A program made the position numbers and the translations under genes. From Mitsuokella sp. oral taxon 131 str. W9106 (GTDB taxonomy: Bacteria; Bacillota; Negativicutes; Selenomonadales; Selenomonadaceae), in the NCBI RefSeq assembly GCF_000469545.1, contig NZ_KI273051.1, positions 62,001 to 126,000 of the forward strand: DNA of 64,000 nt, read 5' to 3'. This document shows positions 1 to 8,522 of this stretch, one piece after another. Positions within the stretch are counted from its first letter, which is position 1; every line of letters starts with the position of its first letter. The notes beneath the pieces are model-generated. The model ran no database searches and was not told where the DNA came from. It saw nothing but the letters and a program-made list of their open reading frames with translations.

Positions 1-509
1 GTCGCGACGTCGCGCGTGAATTCGAGGTGCTGCGTCTGATCCTCGCCGACGGGAACGTAGTCCGCTTGGTAGAGCAGGATGTCGCCTGCCATGAGCGCGG
101 GGTAGGTGAAGAGTCCCGCGTTGATGTTGTCGGGATGCTTTTCGGCCTTGTCCTTGAACTGCGTCATGCGCGAGAGCTCGCCGAATGGCGAGCAGCAGTC
201 CATGATCCAGCCCATTTCCGCGTGGCAGCGGTTGTGGCTCTGCACGAAGACAAGGCTTCTTTCGGTGTCGATGCCGCAGGCGAGCAGGAGCGCGAACGCC
301 TCCCGTGTCTGCGCACGGCGCTTTGCCGGCTCGATATGCACCGTGAGCGAGTGGAGGTCGGCGATGAAGTAGTAGCAGGCATACGCCTCCTGCATTTTCT
401 GCCAGTTCCTTACCGCGCCGAGGTAGTTGCCGAGCGTAAACGTGCCCGTCGGCTGAATGCCTGAAAGAATGATTTTCTTTGCTCCATTTGAGCTTTTTTC
501 CTGTTCCAT
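1..509 (-). CDS. trpS: Tryptophan--tRNA ligase, N-terminal part (cut by window edge)
   Basis: Class I aminoacyl-tRNA synthetase that charges tRNA-Trp in the cytoplasm. Read on the minus strand from ATG at 509, the protein starts [19 protein letters not shown] and continues [13 protein letters not shown], the TrpRS nucleotide-binding segment with the HIGH-like T-x-G-N motif. Further on come the family segments [16 protein letters not shown] and [20 protein letters not shown], the last being the tryptophan/adenylate pocket region. A GGAAGGG ribosome-binding site lies just upstream. About 169 codons are inside the window; the KMSKS end lies beyond position 1. A strong promoter lies directly upstream. 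Identity is certain; completeness cannot be judged. Confidence 0.96.
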   Translation of the reverse strand, partial: MEQEKSSNGAKKIILSGIQPTGTFTLGNYLGAVRNWQKMQEAYACYYFIADLHSLTVHIEPAKRRAQTREAFALLLACGIDTERSLVFVQSHNRCHAEMGWIMDCCSPFGELSRMTQFKDKAEKHPDNINAGLFTYPALMAGDILLYQADYVPVGEDQTQHLEFTRDVA

Positions 510-545
510 CGAAAAATCCCTTCCATAGTAGAATCAGACAGATTT

Positions 546-575
546 AGAATAGCACCCGTCGGAATCCGATGTCAA
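546..575 (-). promoter_or_regulatory. Sigma-A promoter of trpS
   Basis: On the minus strand TTGACA (570-575) and TATTCT (546-551) are separated by 18 bases. The -10 is extended by an upstream TGC. Transcription would run into trpS about 37 bases downstream of the -10. No T-box leader fits between promoter and start codon, so trpS is probably not T-box regulated here. Confidence 0.7.
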
Positions 576-593
576 GGCGATTCGCGTAGACGG

Positions 594-938
594 CTACGCG
601 ATGTCCGTACTGCTTGCGCTGACCTCGCGTACCTTCTCCATGATGCGCTGTGCGTCCTGAATCCTGCCGTGAAAGATTTGCTGGATATTCGTGACGCCTG
701 CGAATGCCGTTTTCTTCGGGATATCCTGTGGGGCGAGGTCGCCGTTCGCCGCGCTTCAGGATGCGCAGAAAAAGCGCGCGTAGGAGGCGCCGTCGGCGTG
801 CAGGTTCTTGATGAACGGGAAGACTTCCTCCTTCACGAGGCGGAACTGCGTGGCGGGCGCCATGTTCTTCAGCCTGCTCCAGCGGTACGTCTGCTGCGCC
901 TTGCCGAAGATGCGGTCCGGTTCTTCGCCTGCTGGCAT
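594..938 (-). pseudogene. Remnant of type I restriction N6-adenine methylase (HsdM-like) N-terminus
   Basis: Starting at ATG 938 behind a good AAGGAG site, 60 codons read MPAGEEPDRIFGKAQQ... with the segments TYRWSRLKNMAPATQFRLVK and EEVFPFIKNL. These resemble the N-terminal helical segment of HsdM-type N-6 methylases. The frame stops at TGA 756-758. The same frame then stays open for 53 native-looking codons (NGDLAPQDIPKKTAFAGVTN and on) to TAG 594-596. No SAM-binding or NPPY catalytic motif is present, so it cannot be an active methyltransferase. The tail after the TGA is not recognised and may be a deletion junction. It occupies most of the 455-base space between trpS and the Sel1 gene. 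The family call is inferred from memory of the motif; the premature stop is seen directly. Confidence 0.5.
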
Positions 939-964
939 GATGGGACTCCTTATCCGTTTCGCAT

Positions 965-1981
965 TCAGTCGTCGTACTCGTCCGGGTACGGGTTGAGCGC
1001 TTCGGCGCGGTTGTACCACAGATCGGCGAGCTCCGCGTTCGGCGGCGTGCCGTAGCCTTCGTCGTAGCACATGGCAAGTCCGTACATGCCGTCGATCGAG
1101 CTGCCTTCGGCAGATTTTTGGTACCACGAGAACGCGGCTTTGACGTCCTTCTTTATGCCTTCGCCTGTCAGGTAGGCATTCGCCAAATAGCTCATCGCAT
1201 CGGCGTCGCCTGCGACTGCTGCCTTTTTGAACCAAAAGACAGCCTTCTTGAAGTGGGCCTTTTCCAACTCGATTTCGCCCGTGCGGCACATCGCGGGGCC
1301 GTCGCCGAGGCTTGCCGCGCGATGGCGCCACTTCCGCGCCTCGGCCTTATCGAGCGGGACGCCGTCGCCGGACTCGTAGCAGAAGGAGAGGTTGCTCATG
1401 CCGGTCGGGTCGCCGAGTTCCGCCGCACGCCGATACCAAGCGGCGCTCTTTTCGAGATTCTGCGCGACGCCGATGCCCTCGTTGTAGAGCGTGCCGACGG
1501 AGTTCATCGCGAGTACGTTGCCGAGCTTTGCTGCCCGCAGCATATAGTGGAACGATTCGCCGAGATCCTGCTTGACGGATTCGCCGTTTCGGTAGAACGC
1601 AGCGAGGGCGAGCATTGCCCTGTCGTCATCGTGCTCTGCTGCCTTGCGGAATGAATCGAGTGCTTCCTCGGTTCGTCCCTGCGCTTCGTAGGCGACGCCG
1701 ACTGTGAAGAGCGCTTCGGTGCTGCCGGCTGCGAGAGCCTTTTTGGCCCATGCTTCCGCGCTGGCTGGGTCGGCGGGATCGCAGGCACCGAGATAGAGCA
1801 TGGCAAGTCCATTCATCGCAGACGCATCTCCGAGCGCAGCCGCCTTCTTGAGAAGCGTGACATAGGCTTCCATATCGTCATTCCCAAGCGCATGGATCGC
1901 CTTTTCGTACAGCACTTGGGCTTTTGCTTTTGTGTCATACTTGCCTTTTGCCGCATGCGGGCCGTGGTTCGTGTCAGTCAT
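965..1981 (-). CDS. Sel1/TPR-like repeat protein
   Basis: A 338-residue solenoid of Sel1-like repeats of about 36 residues. Repeats are marked by A...G...A....G..Y..G.G and W..KAA..GD.DAM patterns, such as AMNSVGTLYNEGIGVAQNLE, SNLSFCYESGDGVPLDKAEA and YLANAYLTGEGIKKDVKAAF. Such proteins act as scaffolds or adaptors; no enzymatic motif is visible. There is no signal peptide (MTDTNHGPHAAKGKYDTK), so it is probably cytoplasmic. A GGAGGGA site precedes the ATG at 1981. Transcription is divergent from the AEC carrier. Its partner cannot be told from sequence. Confidence 0.85.
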   Translation of the reverse strand: MTDTNHGPHAAKGKYDTKAKAQVLYEKAIHALGNDDMEAYVTLLKKAAALGDASAMNGLAMLYLGACDPADPASAEAWAKKALAAGSTEALFTVGVAYEAQGRTEEALDSFRKAAEHDDDRAMLALAAFYRNGESVKQDLGESFHYMLRAAKLGNVLAMNSVGTLYNEGIGVAQNLEKSAAWYRRAAELGDPTGMSNLSFCYESGDGVPLDKAEARKWRHRAASLGDGPAMCRTGEIELEKAHFKKAVFWFKKAAVAGDADAMSYLANAYLTGEGIKKDVKAAFSWYQKSAEGSSIDGMYGLAMCYDEGYGTPPNAELADLWYNRAEALNPYPDEYDD

Positions 1982-2013
1982 ATATTCCCTCCAGCTAAAA
2001 TCGGTTTCCTTTT

Positions 2014-2091
2014 ATTATACCGTATATCGGAGGTTATTGGATAGTTTTTTCGTATGCGGCAGTTTCTCTTTTCTGTGATTTGTGTCATAAT
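2014..2091. promoter_or_regulatory. Divergent promoter region between the Sel1 gene and the AEC carrier
   Basis: On the minus strand a perfect TATAAT (2014-2019) lies about 35 bases before the Sel1 start, with no good -35. On the plus strand an extended -10, TGTCATAAT (2083-2091), points to the AEC gene, also with a weak -35. The rest of the 160-base spacer shows no other structure. Confidence 0.45.
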
Positions 2092-2142
2092 AGGAATGAC
2101 TTTTGATAAGGATGACTTTTGCACGCAGGGGAGGCTGTTTCT

Positions 2143-3084
2143 TTGCTTGATCATTTTCTCGTGGCGCTCGGCGCGGTCGTGCCGATCTTCGTCCTCGTCG
2201 GGATTGGCGTGACGGTGCGCCTGCGCCATCTCCTGACGGAGGCGGAGATCCGAAACGTCAATGCGATGGTCTTTCAGATTTTCTTTTTCTGCATGATGTT
2301 CTACAACATCTATACGGCGGACTTCGACAAGACGTTCCGGCCACAGCTCATGTGCTTTGCCTTTTTCGGGATATTGGGGCTGTTTTTCGTAGCGATTGCC
2401 GTTGTCTGCCTTGTGGAAAAGCAGGATTTTCGGCGCGGCGCGATGGTGCAGGCCATCTACCGCAGCAATTACGTCCTGCTCGGCGTGCCGCTTGTCGCCA
2501 ACATCTACGGGCAGGAGCTGGTCGCCGTGCCGATGGCGTTGATACCCGTCGTCGTGCCGCTCTACAATGTGCTCGGCGTCATCATACTCGAGGTCTTCCG
2601 CGGCGGGCCTATCGCACCTATCCCCATCGCGGCAAGCGTTCTTCGCAATCCCATGATCCGCGGCGCGCTCTTGGGGCTTTTCTGCCGCGTCGTCGGGCTT
2701 CCCCTGCCGCATCCCATCCTTGCCCCGCTCCATGAGGTCGCGATGGCGACGACGCCCGTCGCGCTCATCGTGCTCGGCGCGTCCATCCGCCTCGACGGGG
2801 TGAAGGCCGAGCCGTTCCAGCTCGCGTTCTGCACTGTCGCACGCCTCGTCGTCGTGCCTGCCGTCATGCTCACGGCTGCGGCGCTCCTCGGTTTTCGCGG
2901 CGTCGATTTCGTGACCATTCTCTCCATCTTTTCGACGCCGTGCGCGGTCGCGGGCTTTGCGATGGCGCAGCAGATGGGAAGCGATGCCATGCTTGCGGGT
3001 AGCTGCGTCATCGCCACGACGCTGTTTGCGAGCGTGACGGTCTTTGGCTGGATTTTCGCCGCCAAGACAATTGGATTCATTTGA
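2143..3084 (+). CDS. AEC-family (auxin efflux carrier-like) permease
   Basis: A hydrophobic 313-residue membrane protein with about ten predicted transmembrane helices. It begins LDHFLVALGAVVPIFVLVGIG, the usual N-terminus of bacterial AEC permeases. Typical segments include YRSNYVLLGVPL, the ASVLRNPMIRGALLGL linker and a C-terminal STPCAVAGFAMAQQMGSDAM half-site. Bacterial members carry organic acids such as malate or malonate; the substrate here is unknown. TTG at 2143 is chosen because GGGGAGG (2128-2134) sits at ideal distance; an earlier in-frame TTG at 2119 has no such site. A sigma-28-like promoter for the next gene overlaps its 3' flank. Confidence 0.88.
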   Translation: MLDHFLVALGAVVPIFVLVGIGVTVRLRHLLTEAEIRNVNAMVFQIFFFCMMFYNIYTADFDKTFRPQLMCFAFFGILGLFFVAIAVVCLVEKQDFRRGAMVQAIYRSNYVLLGVPLVANIYGQELVAVPMALIPVVVPLYNVLGVIILEVFRGGPIAPIPIAASVLRNPMIRGALLGLFCRVVGLPLPHPILAPLHEVAMATTPVALIVLGASIRLDGVKAEPFQLAFCTVARLVVVPAVMLTAAALLGFRGVDFVTILSIFSTPCAVAGFAMAQQMGSDAMLAGSCVIATTLFASVTVFGWIFAAKTIGFI

Positions 3085-3086
3085 TT

Positions 3087-3113
3087 TAAGCGATGGAGGC
3101 AAAGCATCGATAT
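3087..3113 (+). promoter_or_regulatory. Sigma-28 (FliA/SigD)-type promoter of the YjfB-like gene
   Basis: TAAGCGAT - 11 bases - ATCGATAT compares with the sigma-28 consensus TAAAGTTT-N11-GCCGATAA. The -10 matches in its CGATA core and the spacing is exact. It starts three bases after the carrier stop codon. The same architecture occurs before fliK at 26183. The adjoining gene belongs to a motility-associated family and fliA is encoded in this window. Confidence 0.6.
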
Positions 3114-3148
3114 TCTCGATAGGAAGAGGCTGCAATGGAGGTGAGCGT

Positions 3149-3331
3149 ATGGATATGAGCATCGCGGCCATGTCGGTCGTAAGCAGCCAGCAGCAAGCCG
3201 CGCAGGATTTCGGTGTCGGCGTGCTGAGGATGGCGATGGCAGCGTCGACGCAGGGCACGGAAGAGCTTCTCGGCGAAATGACAGGGAGCCTCGATCCGAA
3301 TCTCGGCACCAATATCGACGTACAGGCATAA
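3149..3331 (+). CDS. YjfB-like small motility protein
   Basis: A 60-residue protein: MDMSIAAMSVVSSQQQAAQD, then FGVGVLRMAMAASTQGTEEL and a DPNLGTNIDVQA end. This matches the YjfB family (putative motility protein), small proteins found in flagellated Firmicutes with the D[IM]..AAM..S and LG..ID pattern. The start at ATG 3149 is preceded by GGAGGTGAG. A sigma-28-type promoter upstream and an intrinsic terminator immediately downstream make it a single-gene unit. Function is unknown; a flagellar role is inferred from family and promoter. Confidence 0.82.
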   Translation: MDMSIAAMSVVSSQQQAAQDFGVGVLRMAMAASTQGTEELLGEMTGSLDPNLGTNIDVQA

Positions 3332-3336
3332 GACAG

Positions 3337-3369
3337 AAAAAACCGTTCGGATGTTTCCGAGCGGTTTTT
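3337..3369 (+). terminator. Intrinsic terminator after the YjfB-like gene
   Basis: Stem AAAAACCGTTCGGA / TCCGAGCGGTTTTT (one G-U pair) with a short loop and a T run. The A-rich left arm makes it potentially bidirectional. Confidence 0.85.
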
Positions 3370-3388
3370 GTATGTCCATCAAAAAAAC

Positions 3389-3407
3389 TTTGACTTTTTG
3401 ACATTTT
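3389..3407 (+). promoter_or_regulatory. TTTGAC tandem repeat upstream of hrcA, shared with clpB
   Basis: The stretch TTTGACTTTTTGACATTTT lies six bases upstream of the hrcA -35. An 18-of-19 identical copy covers the clpB -35 region (59492-59510). TTTGAC half-sites recall the CtsR operator heptad, but the half-sites here are one base apart, not the usual three. The two-copy identity is seen directly; an operator role is inference. Confidence 0.45.
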
Positions 3408-3412
3408 AGCTG

Positions 3413-3441
3413 TTGACTTTTTGCTTTTTACGGTGTATATT
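3413..3441 (+). promoter_or_regulatory. Sigma-A promoter of the hrcA operon
   Basis: TTGACT (3413-3418), 17-base spacer, TATATT (3436-3441). The predicted start of transcription falls about ten bases before the CIRCE operator. Confidence 0.75.
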
Positions 3442-3457
3442 TTTTATAGATTCGAGG

Positions 3458-3484
3458 CTGGCACTCAGTCAAGGCGAGTGCTAA
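3458..3484 (+). promoter_or_regulatory. CIRCE operator (HrcA binding site)
   Basis: Inverted repeat CTGGCACTC-N9-GAGTGCTAA. The right arm is identical to the consensus TTAGCACTC-N9-GAGTGCTAA and the left arm differs at two outer positions. It lies in the transcribed leader just before hrcA, as expected for autoregulation. Confidence 0.95.
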
Positions 3485-3502
3485 CAACTTCGGAGAGGAG
3501 AG

Positions 3503-4543
3503 ATGCTTGTGACAGGGGAACTGGACGCGCGCAAGGAACGCGTGCTGCGAGCGGTCATCGACGACTACGTGGCATCAGCGGAGCCGGTCGGCTCGCGGAC
3601 GCTTGCGCGCAAGTACGATCTCGGCGTCAGTCCCGCGACGATACGCAACGAGATGGCAGATCTTGAGATGCTCGGCTACTTGGAGCATTTGCACACGTCA
3701 TCGGGGCGCATTCCCTCTTCGAAAGGCTATCGGTTCTACGTCAACGGGCTTATTCCGCCGAAGCCGGTCAGCGATGCGGAAAAGGCACAGATCAACCGTT
3801 GGTATCGGGCGCGCGTGCGGCGCATCGACGAGGTCTTCCAGGAGACGGCGCGCATCATCTCGCGCGTGACGAAAAACGTCGCGATCGTGCTCGCGCCGCA
3901 GATGGCAGGCACGCAGTTCCGCTGCCTGCAGTTTCTGCCGCTTGACGCAGCGCGCGCGGTTGCCGTCTTCATGACGGACGCGGGCTTTGTCGAGAACAAG
4001 ATCGTGCGCATCCCAGCAGGGGCTTCGTTTGCGGATTTCCAGCGCATGGCGGGCGTCATCAACGCGAACCTTTCCGGGTGCACGCTCGCCGACATCCAGC
4101 CGCATCTGCTGACGCAGATGCGCGCAGAGATCGGCGACGAGTCGCTCTACGAGGCGGCGCTTTCCGTCATCCATCGTGCGCTCGACGAGAGCCAAGAGGA
4201 GCGGCTCTACCTCGGTGGAACGCGGGAGCTCTTTGGGCAGCCGGAGTTCCGCGATGCAGAGCGCATCAAGGATTTCCTGCTCGTCCTCGAAAAGGAAGAG
4301 CTTGTAAAGGATCTCCTGCACGCGCACATGGGCGATGGGCTTGCCGTCTCGATCGGCAGGGAGAATGCGGACAGCCATTTCAAGAATTCGAGCGTCATCA
4401 CGGCGACGTACCACTTAAACGGCGAGCTTTTGGGGACGATTGCCGTCCTCGGCCCGACGCGCATGGAGTATGCGAAGGCAATGAGCCTCCTCGGATACAT
4501 GAATGCGAATCTGACGAATGTCATCAGCCGTCTCGAACTGTAG
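3503..4543 (+). CDS. hrcA: Heat-inducible transcription repressor HrcA
   Basis: Represses class I heat-shock genes by binding CIRCE; its folding depends on GroEL. At 346 residues it has the family length. An N-terminal winged helix (ARKERVLRAVIDDYVASAEP, SPATIRNEMADLEMLGYLE) is followed by the hallmark HTSSGRIPSSKGYRFYV. The C-terminal GAF-like domain holds DGLAVSIGRENA and LGTIAVLGPTRMEYAKAMS. The ATG at 3503 follows GGAGAGGAG. A CIRCE element upstream argues for autorepression. It is the first gene of hrcA-grpE-dnaK. Confidence 0.98.
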   Translation: MLVTGELDARKERVLRAVIDDYVASAEPVGSRTLARKYDLGVSPATIRNEMADLEMLGYLEHLHTSSGRIPSSKGYRFYVNGLIPPKPVSDAEKAQINRWYRARVRRIDEVFQETARIISRVTKNVAIVLAPQMAGTQFRCLQFLPLDAARAVAVFMTDAGFVENKIVRIPAGASFADFQRMAGVINANLSGCTLADIQPHLLTQMRAEIGDESLYEAALSVIHRALDESQEERLYLGGTRELFGQPEFRDAERIKDFLLVLEKEELVKDLLHAHMGDGLAVSIGRENADSHFKNSSVITATYHLNGELLGTIAVLGPTRMEYAKAMSLLGYMNANLTNVISRLEL

Positions 4544-4574
4544 CGGCGCGATTTCGACGAAAGAGGTGACAGGA

Positions 4575-5207
4575 TTGCCATCATTTATGAAAGAAGAAAA
4601 GAAGAAGGATGCACAGAAGATGGAAGAGATGCAGCGCGAAATCGACGAGGCTGAAGCGAATCTGAAGGCGGATGAAACGGCTGAGGAAGAAGCTGTAGAC
4701 GAAGCGGACGCGCAGGAGGAAGCGCAGGCAGAGACGCCGGAAGAGGAAGCGGAAACGCTTCGCGCCGAGGTCGAAAGGCTCACCGCCGATCTCAAGGAAA
4801 AAGAAGACCGCGTGCTTCGCCTGCAGGCGGATTTCGAAAATTTCCGCCGCCGCGTGAGCAAGGAACGCATCGAGCTGGCGGACGTCGTCAAGCAGGATTT
4901 TCTCAAGGACATGCTGCCGCTCGTTGACAACTTCGAGCGCGCGATGGCCGCCGAAAAGACGGATGGCGAAGCATTTCAAAAAGGCGTCGAGATGATCTAC
5001 ACGCAGTTCGGCGAGATCTTGAAAAAGAACGGGCTTGAGCCTATCGAGACCGAGGGCAGGAAGTTCGATCCGAACTTCCACCAAGCTGTCATGCGCGTCG
5101 CAGATCCCGAGCTCGAAGATGAGATGATCGTCAAGGAGCTTCAGCGCGGCTATACGGCACACGGCCGTGTGCTTCGTCCGAGCATGGTGCAGGTCGTTTC
5201 CAATTAA
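4575..5207 (+). CDS. grpE: Nucleotide exchange factor GrpE
   Basis: Promotes ADP release from DnaK. About 210 residues: a long acidic coiled N-terminus (roughly residues 10-80), the dimer helix ([17 protein letters not shown]), then the C-terminal beta-wing domain with FEGRMEM-like GVEMIYTQF and [14 protein letters not shown] at 4575 is chosen because AGAGGTGA ends six bases before it; ATG at 4587 is an alternative 12 bases further. Second gene of the CIRCE-controlled operon, 31 bases after hrcA. Confidence 0.95.
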   Translation: MPSFMKEEKKKDAQKMEEMQREIDEAEANLKADETAEEEAVDEADAQEEAQAETPEEEAETLRAEVERLTADLKEKEDRVLRLQADFENFRRRVSKERIELADVVKQDFLKDMLPLVDNFERAMAAEKTDGEAFQKGVEMIYTQFGEILKKNGLEPIETEGRKFDPNFHQAVMRVADPELEDEMIVKELQRGYTAHGRVLRPSMVQVVSN

Positions 5208-5260
5208 TACAGCGAATACCGTGCATATCAACTGTTATATACATGGAGGAGGATTTTATT

Positions 5261-7132
5261 ATGTCGAAAGTAATTGGCATTGATTTAGGCACGACGAACT
5301 CCGTCGTATCCGTTATGGAAGGCGGCGAGCCGACCGTCATCACGAACCCGGAAGGCAGTCGGATCACGCCGTCCGTCGTCGGCTTCACGAAGGACGGACA
5401 GCGTCTCGTCGGCCAGCTTGCAAAGCGGCAGGCGGTCTCGAACCCCGACCGCACGATCGCATCGATCAAGCGGCACATGGGCGAGAGCGACTACAAGGTG
5501 AAGATTGACGACAAGTCGTATACGCCGCAGGAAATCTCGGCCATGATCCTGCAGAAGCTCAAGAGCGATGCGGAGGCGTATCTCGGCGAGACGGTCACGC
5601 AGGCGGTCATCACCGTCCCGGCGTACTTCAATGACAGCCAGCGCCAGGCAACGAAGGACGCGGGCAAGATTGCAGGACTTGAGGTCCTGCGCATCATCAA
5701 CGAGCCGACGGCAGCGGCGCTCGCCTACGGCCTCGACAAGGACGACGACGAGACGATTCTCGTCTTCGACCTCGGCGGCGGCACGTTCGATGTTTCGATT
5801 CTCGAGCTTTCGAGCGGCACGTTTGAAGTCCTCGCGACGAATGGCGACACACATCTCGGCGGCGATGACTTCGACAAGAAAATCATGGATTGGATGGTCG
5901 AGTCGTTCCAAAGGGAAAACGGCATTGACCTCTCAAAGGACAAGATGGCGGCACAGCGTCTTAAGGAAGCGGCGGAGAAGGCAAAGATCGAGCTTTCCAG
6001 CATGACGCAGACGAACATCAACCTGCCGTTTATCACGGCGGACGCTTCTGGGCCGAAGCACCTCGACCTCACGCTCACGCGCGCACAGTTTGACGCGATG
6101 ACGGCAGACCTCGTCGAACGCACGATGGAGCCGACGCGCAAGGCGATGGCAGACGCGGAGCTTTCGGGCAGCGACATCAACAAGATTATCCTCGTCGGCG
6201 GTTCGTCCCGTATTCCTGCCGTGCAGGAAGCGATTCGCAAGTCGCTCTCGAAGGAGCCGTCGAAGGGGGTCAACCCGGATGAGTGCGTTTCCGTCGGTGC
6301 CGCGATTCAGGGCGGCGTCCTCGTCGGCGAAGTCAAGGACGTCCTGCTCCTCGACGTCACGCCGCTTTCGCTCGGCATCGAGACGCTCGGCGGCGTCTGC
6401 ACGAAGCTCATTGAGCGCAACACGACGATCCCGACGCACAAGAGCCAAGTCTTCTCGACGGCAGCCGACAATCAGCCGTCCGTTGACATCCACGTGCTGC
6501 AGGGCGAGCGTGAGATGGCTGCGGGCAACAAGACGCTCGGACGCTTCGAGCTTTCCGACATCCCGCCTGCACCGCGCGGCGTTCCCCGCATCGAGGTTTC
6601 GTTTGACATCGACGCGAACGGCATTGTGCACGTCTCCGCAAAGGATCTCGGCACGGGCAAGGAGCAGAAGATTACGATTCAGTCCGACAGCGGCATGAGC
6701 AAGGAAGACATTGACCGCATGGTGAAGGAAGCCGAGGCGCATGCCGCCGAGGATAAGAAGCAGAAGGAAGCCGTCGACGCCAAGAATCAGGGCGAGGCGC
6801 TCGCCTATCAGGCGGAGAAGACGATCAAGGATCTCGGCGACAAGGCGGATAAGGCGCAGGCCGAAAAGGTCGAGGACGCGGTCAGGAAGCTTCGCGAAGC
6901 GCTCAAGGGAACGGACACCGATGCCATCAAGAAGGCGACGGAAGAACTTCAAAAGCCGCTCTACGAGATGAGTGCAGCCGCGTACCAGCAGGCGCAGGCA
7001 GCTGGTGCTGCAGCGGGCGCTGCGGAAGGTGCAGCACCCGGCCAGCAGCAGGAAGCGGCGCAGGGCGAGCAGAAGGCAGATGACAACGTCGTTGACGCTG
7101 AGTACACGGAAGTCAAAGACGACAAGAAATAA
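5261..7132 (+). CDS. dnaK: Chaperone protein DnaK (Hsp70)
   Basis: ATP-dependent Hsp70 chaperone, 623 residues. Nucleotide-binding domain motifs are [13 protein letters not shown] near the N-terminus, [14 protein letters not shown] and [13 protein letters not shown]. The substrate domain begins after the [18 protein letters not shown] linker. A C-terminal low-complexity Ala/Gln tail ends in [16 protein letters not shown] at 5261 is preferred because GGAGGAGG lies eight bases upstream; an in-frame ATG at 5243 overlaps that site. Its operon ends at a terminator before dnaJ. Confidence 0.99.
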   Translation: MSKVIGIDLGTTNSVVSVMEGGEPTVITNPEGSRITPSVVGFTKDGQRLVGQLAKRQAVSNPDRTIASIKRHMGESDYKVKIDDKSYTPQEISAMILQKLKSDAEAYLGETVTQAVITVPAYFNDSQRQATKDAGKIAGLEVLRIINEPTAAALAYGLDKDDDETILVFDLGGGTFDVSILELSSGTFEVLATNGDTHLGGDDFDKKIMDWMVESFQRENGIDLSKDKMAAQRLKEAAEKAKIELSSMTQTNINLPFITADASGPKHLDLTLTRAQFDAMTADLVERTMEPTRKAMADAELSGSDINKIILVGGSSRIPAVQEAIRKSLSKEPSKGVNPDECVSVGAAIQGGVLVGEVKDVLLLDVTPLSLGIETLGGVCTKLIERNTTIPTHKSQVFSTAADNQPSVDIHVLQGEREMAAGNKTLGRFELSDIPPAPRGVPRIEVSFDIDANGIVHVSAKDLGTGKEQKITIQSDSGMSKEDIDRMVKEAEAHAAEDKKQKEAVDAKNQGEALAYQAEKTIKDLGDKADKAQAEKVEDAVRKLREALKGTDTDAIKKATEELQKPLYEMSAAAYQQAQAAGAAAGAAEGAAPGQQQEAAQGEQKADDNVVDAEYTEVKDDKK

Positions 7133-7148
7133 GAAGCGTGGATTGGGT

Positions 7149-7198
7149 GAAACCACTGATTGGCAGGCGGCTTGCCGCCCGCTCGGTCGGTGGTTTTT
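7149..7198 (+). terminator. Intrinsic terminator between dnaK and dnaJ
   Basis: Long stem starting AAACCACTGATTGG and closing with CGGTCGGTGGTTTTT. Several G-U pairs and an inner GGCGG/CCGCC stem are visible, followed by five T residues. It would limit read-through into dnaJ. Confidence 0.75.
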
Positions 7199-7227
7199 CG
7201 ATACGGATCGAATAAGGATGGTGCAAG

Positions 7228-8403
7228 GTGAGCGAGAAACGCGATTATTACGAGGTGCTCGGGCTGCAAAAGGGCGCTTCGGATGCGGAAATCAAAAAGG
7301 CCTATAAAAGGATGGCGCGCAAATATCACCCCGACCTCAACCGCGACGACCCGAAGACGGCAGAGGAAAAATTCAAGGAAGTCAACGAGGCGTACGAAGT
7401 CCTGAAGGACCCGCAGAAAAAGGCGGCTTACGACCAGTACGGACATGCGGCATTTGAAGGCGGCATGGGCGGCGGAAGCGGCACCGGCGGATTCGGCGGG
7501 TTTGGCGACTTCGGCGGATTCAGCAGCGGAGGCGCGGGCGACTTCGGCGATATCTTCGACATGTTCTTCGGCAGCAGTGGTGGACGCGGCAGGCGAGGCG
7601 GCGCACCGCGCGCGCAGCGCGGCTCCGATCTCCGCTACGACCTTGAAGTCACGTTCGAGGAAGCGGCAAGTGGCAAGGAAATCGGGCTGGATATCCCGCG
7701 CACGGAGGAGTGCAGCGAGTGCCATGGCACGGGCGCAGCGAAGGGCACCAGCCCTGAGACGTGCCCCGACTGCCACGGCACCGGCATGCGCCAGCAGGTG
7801 CAGAATACGCCGTTCGGCCGCATGGTCAATCAGACGACGTGCGGGCGCTGCGGCGGCACGGGCAAGGTCGTAAAAAAGCCGTGCACCGCGTGCGGCGGAA
7901 AAGGGCAGAAGCGCGTGCGCCGCAAGGTCAAGGTGCGCATCCCCGCAGGGGTCGACAACGGCACGCGCGTGCGCGTGCCGGGCGGCGGCAATGCGGGCAC
8001 GCACGGCGGCGGAAGCGGCGATCTCTACGTCTACGTCTTCATCAAGCCGCACAAGATCTTCAAGCGCGACGGAACGGACGTCATCGTCGAGGTGCCGATT
8101 TCCTTCGTGCAGGCGTCGCTCGGCGCGACGGTGCAGGTGCCGACGCTTTTGGGCACGGTCGACATGAAGGTGCCGGCAGGCACGCAGAGCGGGCAGATCC
8201 TTCGCCTCAAGGGCAAGGGCATCCCGTTCCTGCGTTCTTCGGGACGCGGCGACGAGCACGTCGTCATCAAGGTGCTCACGCCGAAGAACCTCAGCGCGCG
8301 GCAGGAAGAGCTGCTGCGCGAGTTCGGTGAGCTTTCGGGCGACAAGGTCAACCCCGAGCAGAAAAGCTTCCTCGACAATCTCAAAAATCTCTTTAAGTCG
8401 TAA
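7228..8403 (+). CDS. dnaJ: Chaperone protein DnaJ (Hsp40)
   Basis: J-domain co-chaperone that stimulates DnaK ATPase, 391 residues. The J domain (residues 1-70) contains the HPD motif in [12 protein letters not shown] Gly/Phe-rich region (about 75-125) follows, then four CxxCxGxG zinc repeats ([32 protein letters not shown]) and the C-terminal substrate domain. The start is GTG at 7228. It sits after the dnaK terminator, so it relies on read-through or an unseen promoter; the 95-base spacer shows no convincing one. Confidence 0.98.
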   Translation: MSEKRDYYEVLGLQKGASDAEIKKAYKRMARKYHPDLNRDDPKTAEEKFKEVNEAYEVLKDPQKKAAYDQYGHAAFEGGMGGGSGTGGFGGFGDFGGFSSGGAGDFGDIFDMFFGSSGGRGRRGGAPRAQRGSDLRYDLEVTFEEAASGKEIGLDIPRTEECSECHGTGAAKGTSPETCPDCHGTGMRQQVQNTPFGRMVNQTTCGRCGGTGKVVKKPCTACGGKGQKRVRRKVKVRIPAGVDNGTRVRVPGGGNAGTHGGGSGDLYVYVFIKPHKIFKRDGTDVIVEVPISFVQASLGATVQVPTLLGTVDMKVPAGTQSGQILRLKGKGIPFLRSSGRGDEHVVIKVLTPKNLSARQEELLREFGELSGDKVNPEQKSFLDNLKNLFKS

Positions 8404-8407
8404 TCGA

Positions 8408-8444
8408 AACGCCGTAGAGGCAAGGTGCTTCTATGGCGTTTTTT
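8408..8444 (+). terminator. Intrinsic terminator after dnaJ
   Basis: AACGCCGTAGA / TCTATGGCGTT stem followed by a T run, beginning five bases after the dnaJ stop. Confidence 0.85.
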
Positions 8445-8474
8445 GTGGAAAAAATTCTTATTCTATATTTATTG

Positions 8475-8483
8475 TGCTATAAT
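8475..8483 (+). promoter_or_regulatory. Extended -10 promoter of the DUF2225 gene
   Basis: TGCTATAAT is a perfect extended -10; a weak TTCTTA lies 17 bases further upstream. The start codon follows about 40 bases downstream. Confidence 0.65.
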
Positions 8484-8522
8484 GAAGCAAAAAGGTTTCG
8501 ATGCGATAAATGGGAGCAGCTT

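Noticed and set aside
756-758. In-frame TGA in the HsdM-like remnant read as selenocysteine; a small GGCGA/TCGCC stem lies about ten bases after it
   Set aside because: The methylase family has no selenocysteine there, the stem is weak, and no catalytic motif follows. A nonsense mutation or deletion scar is simpler.
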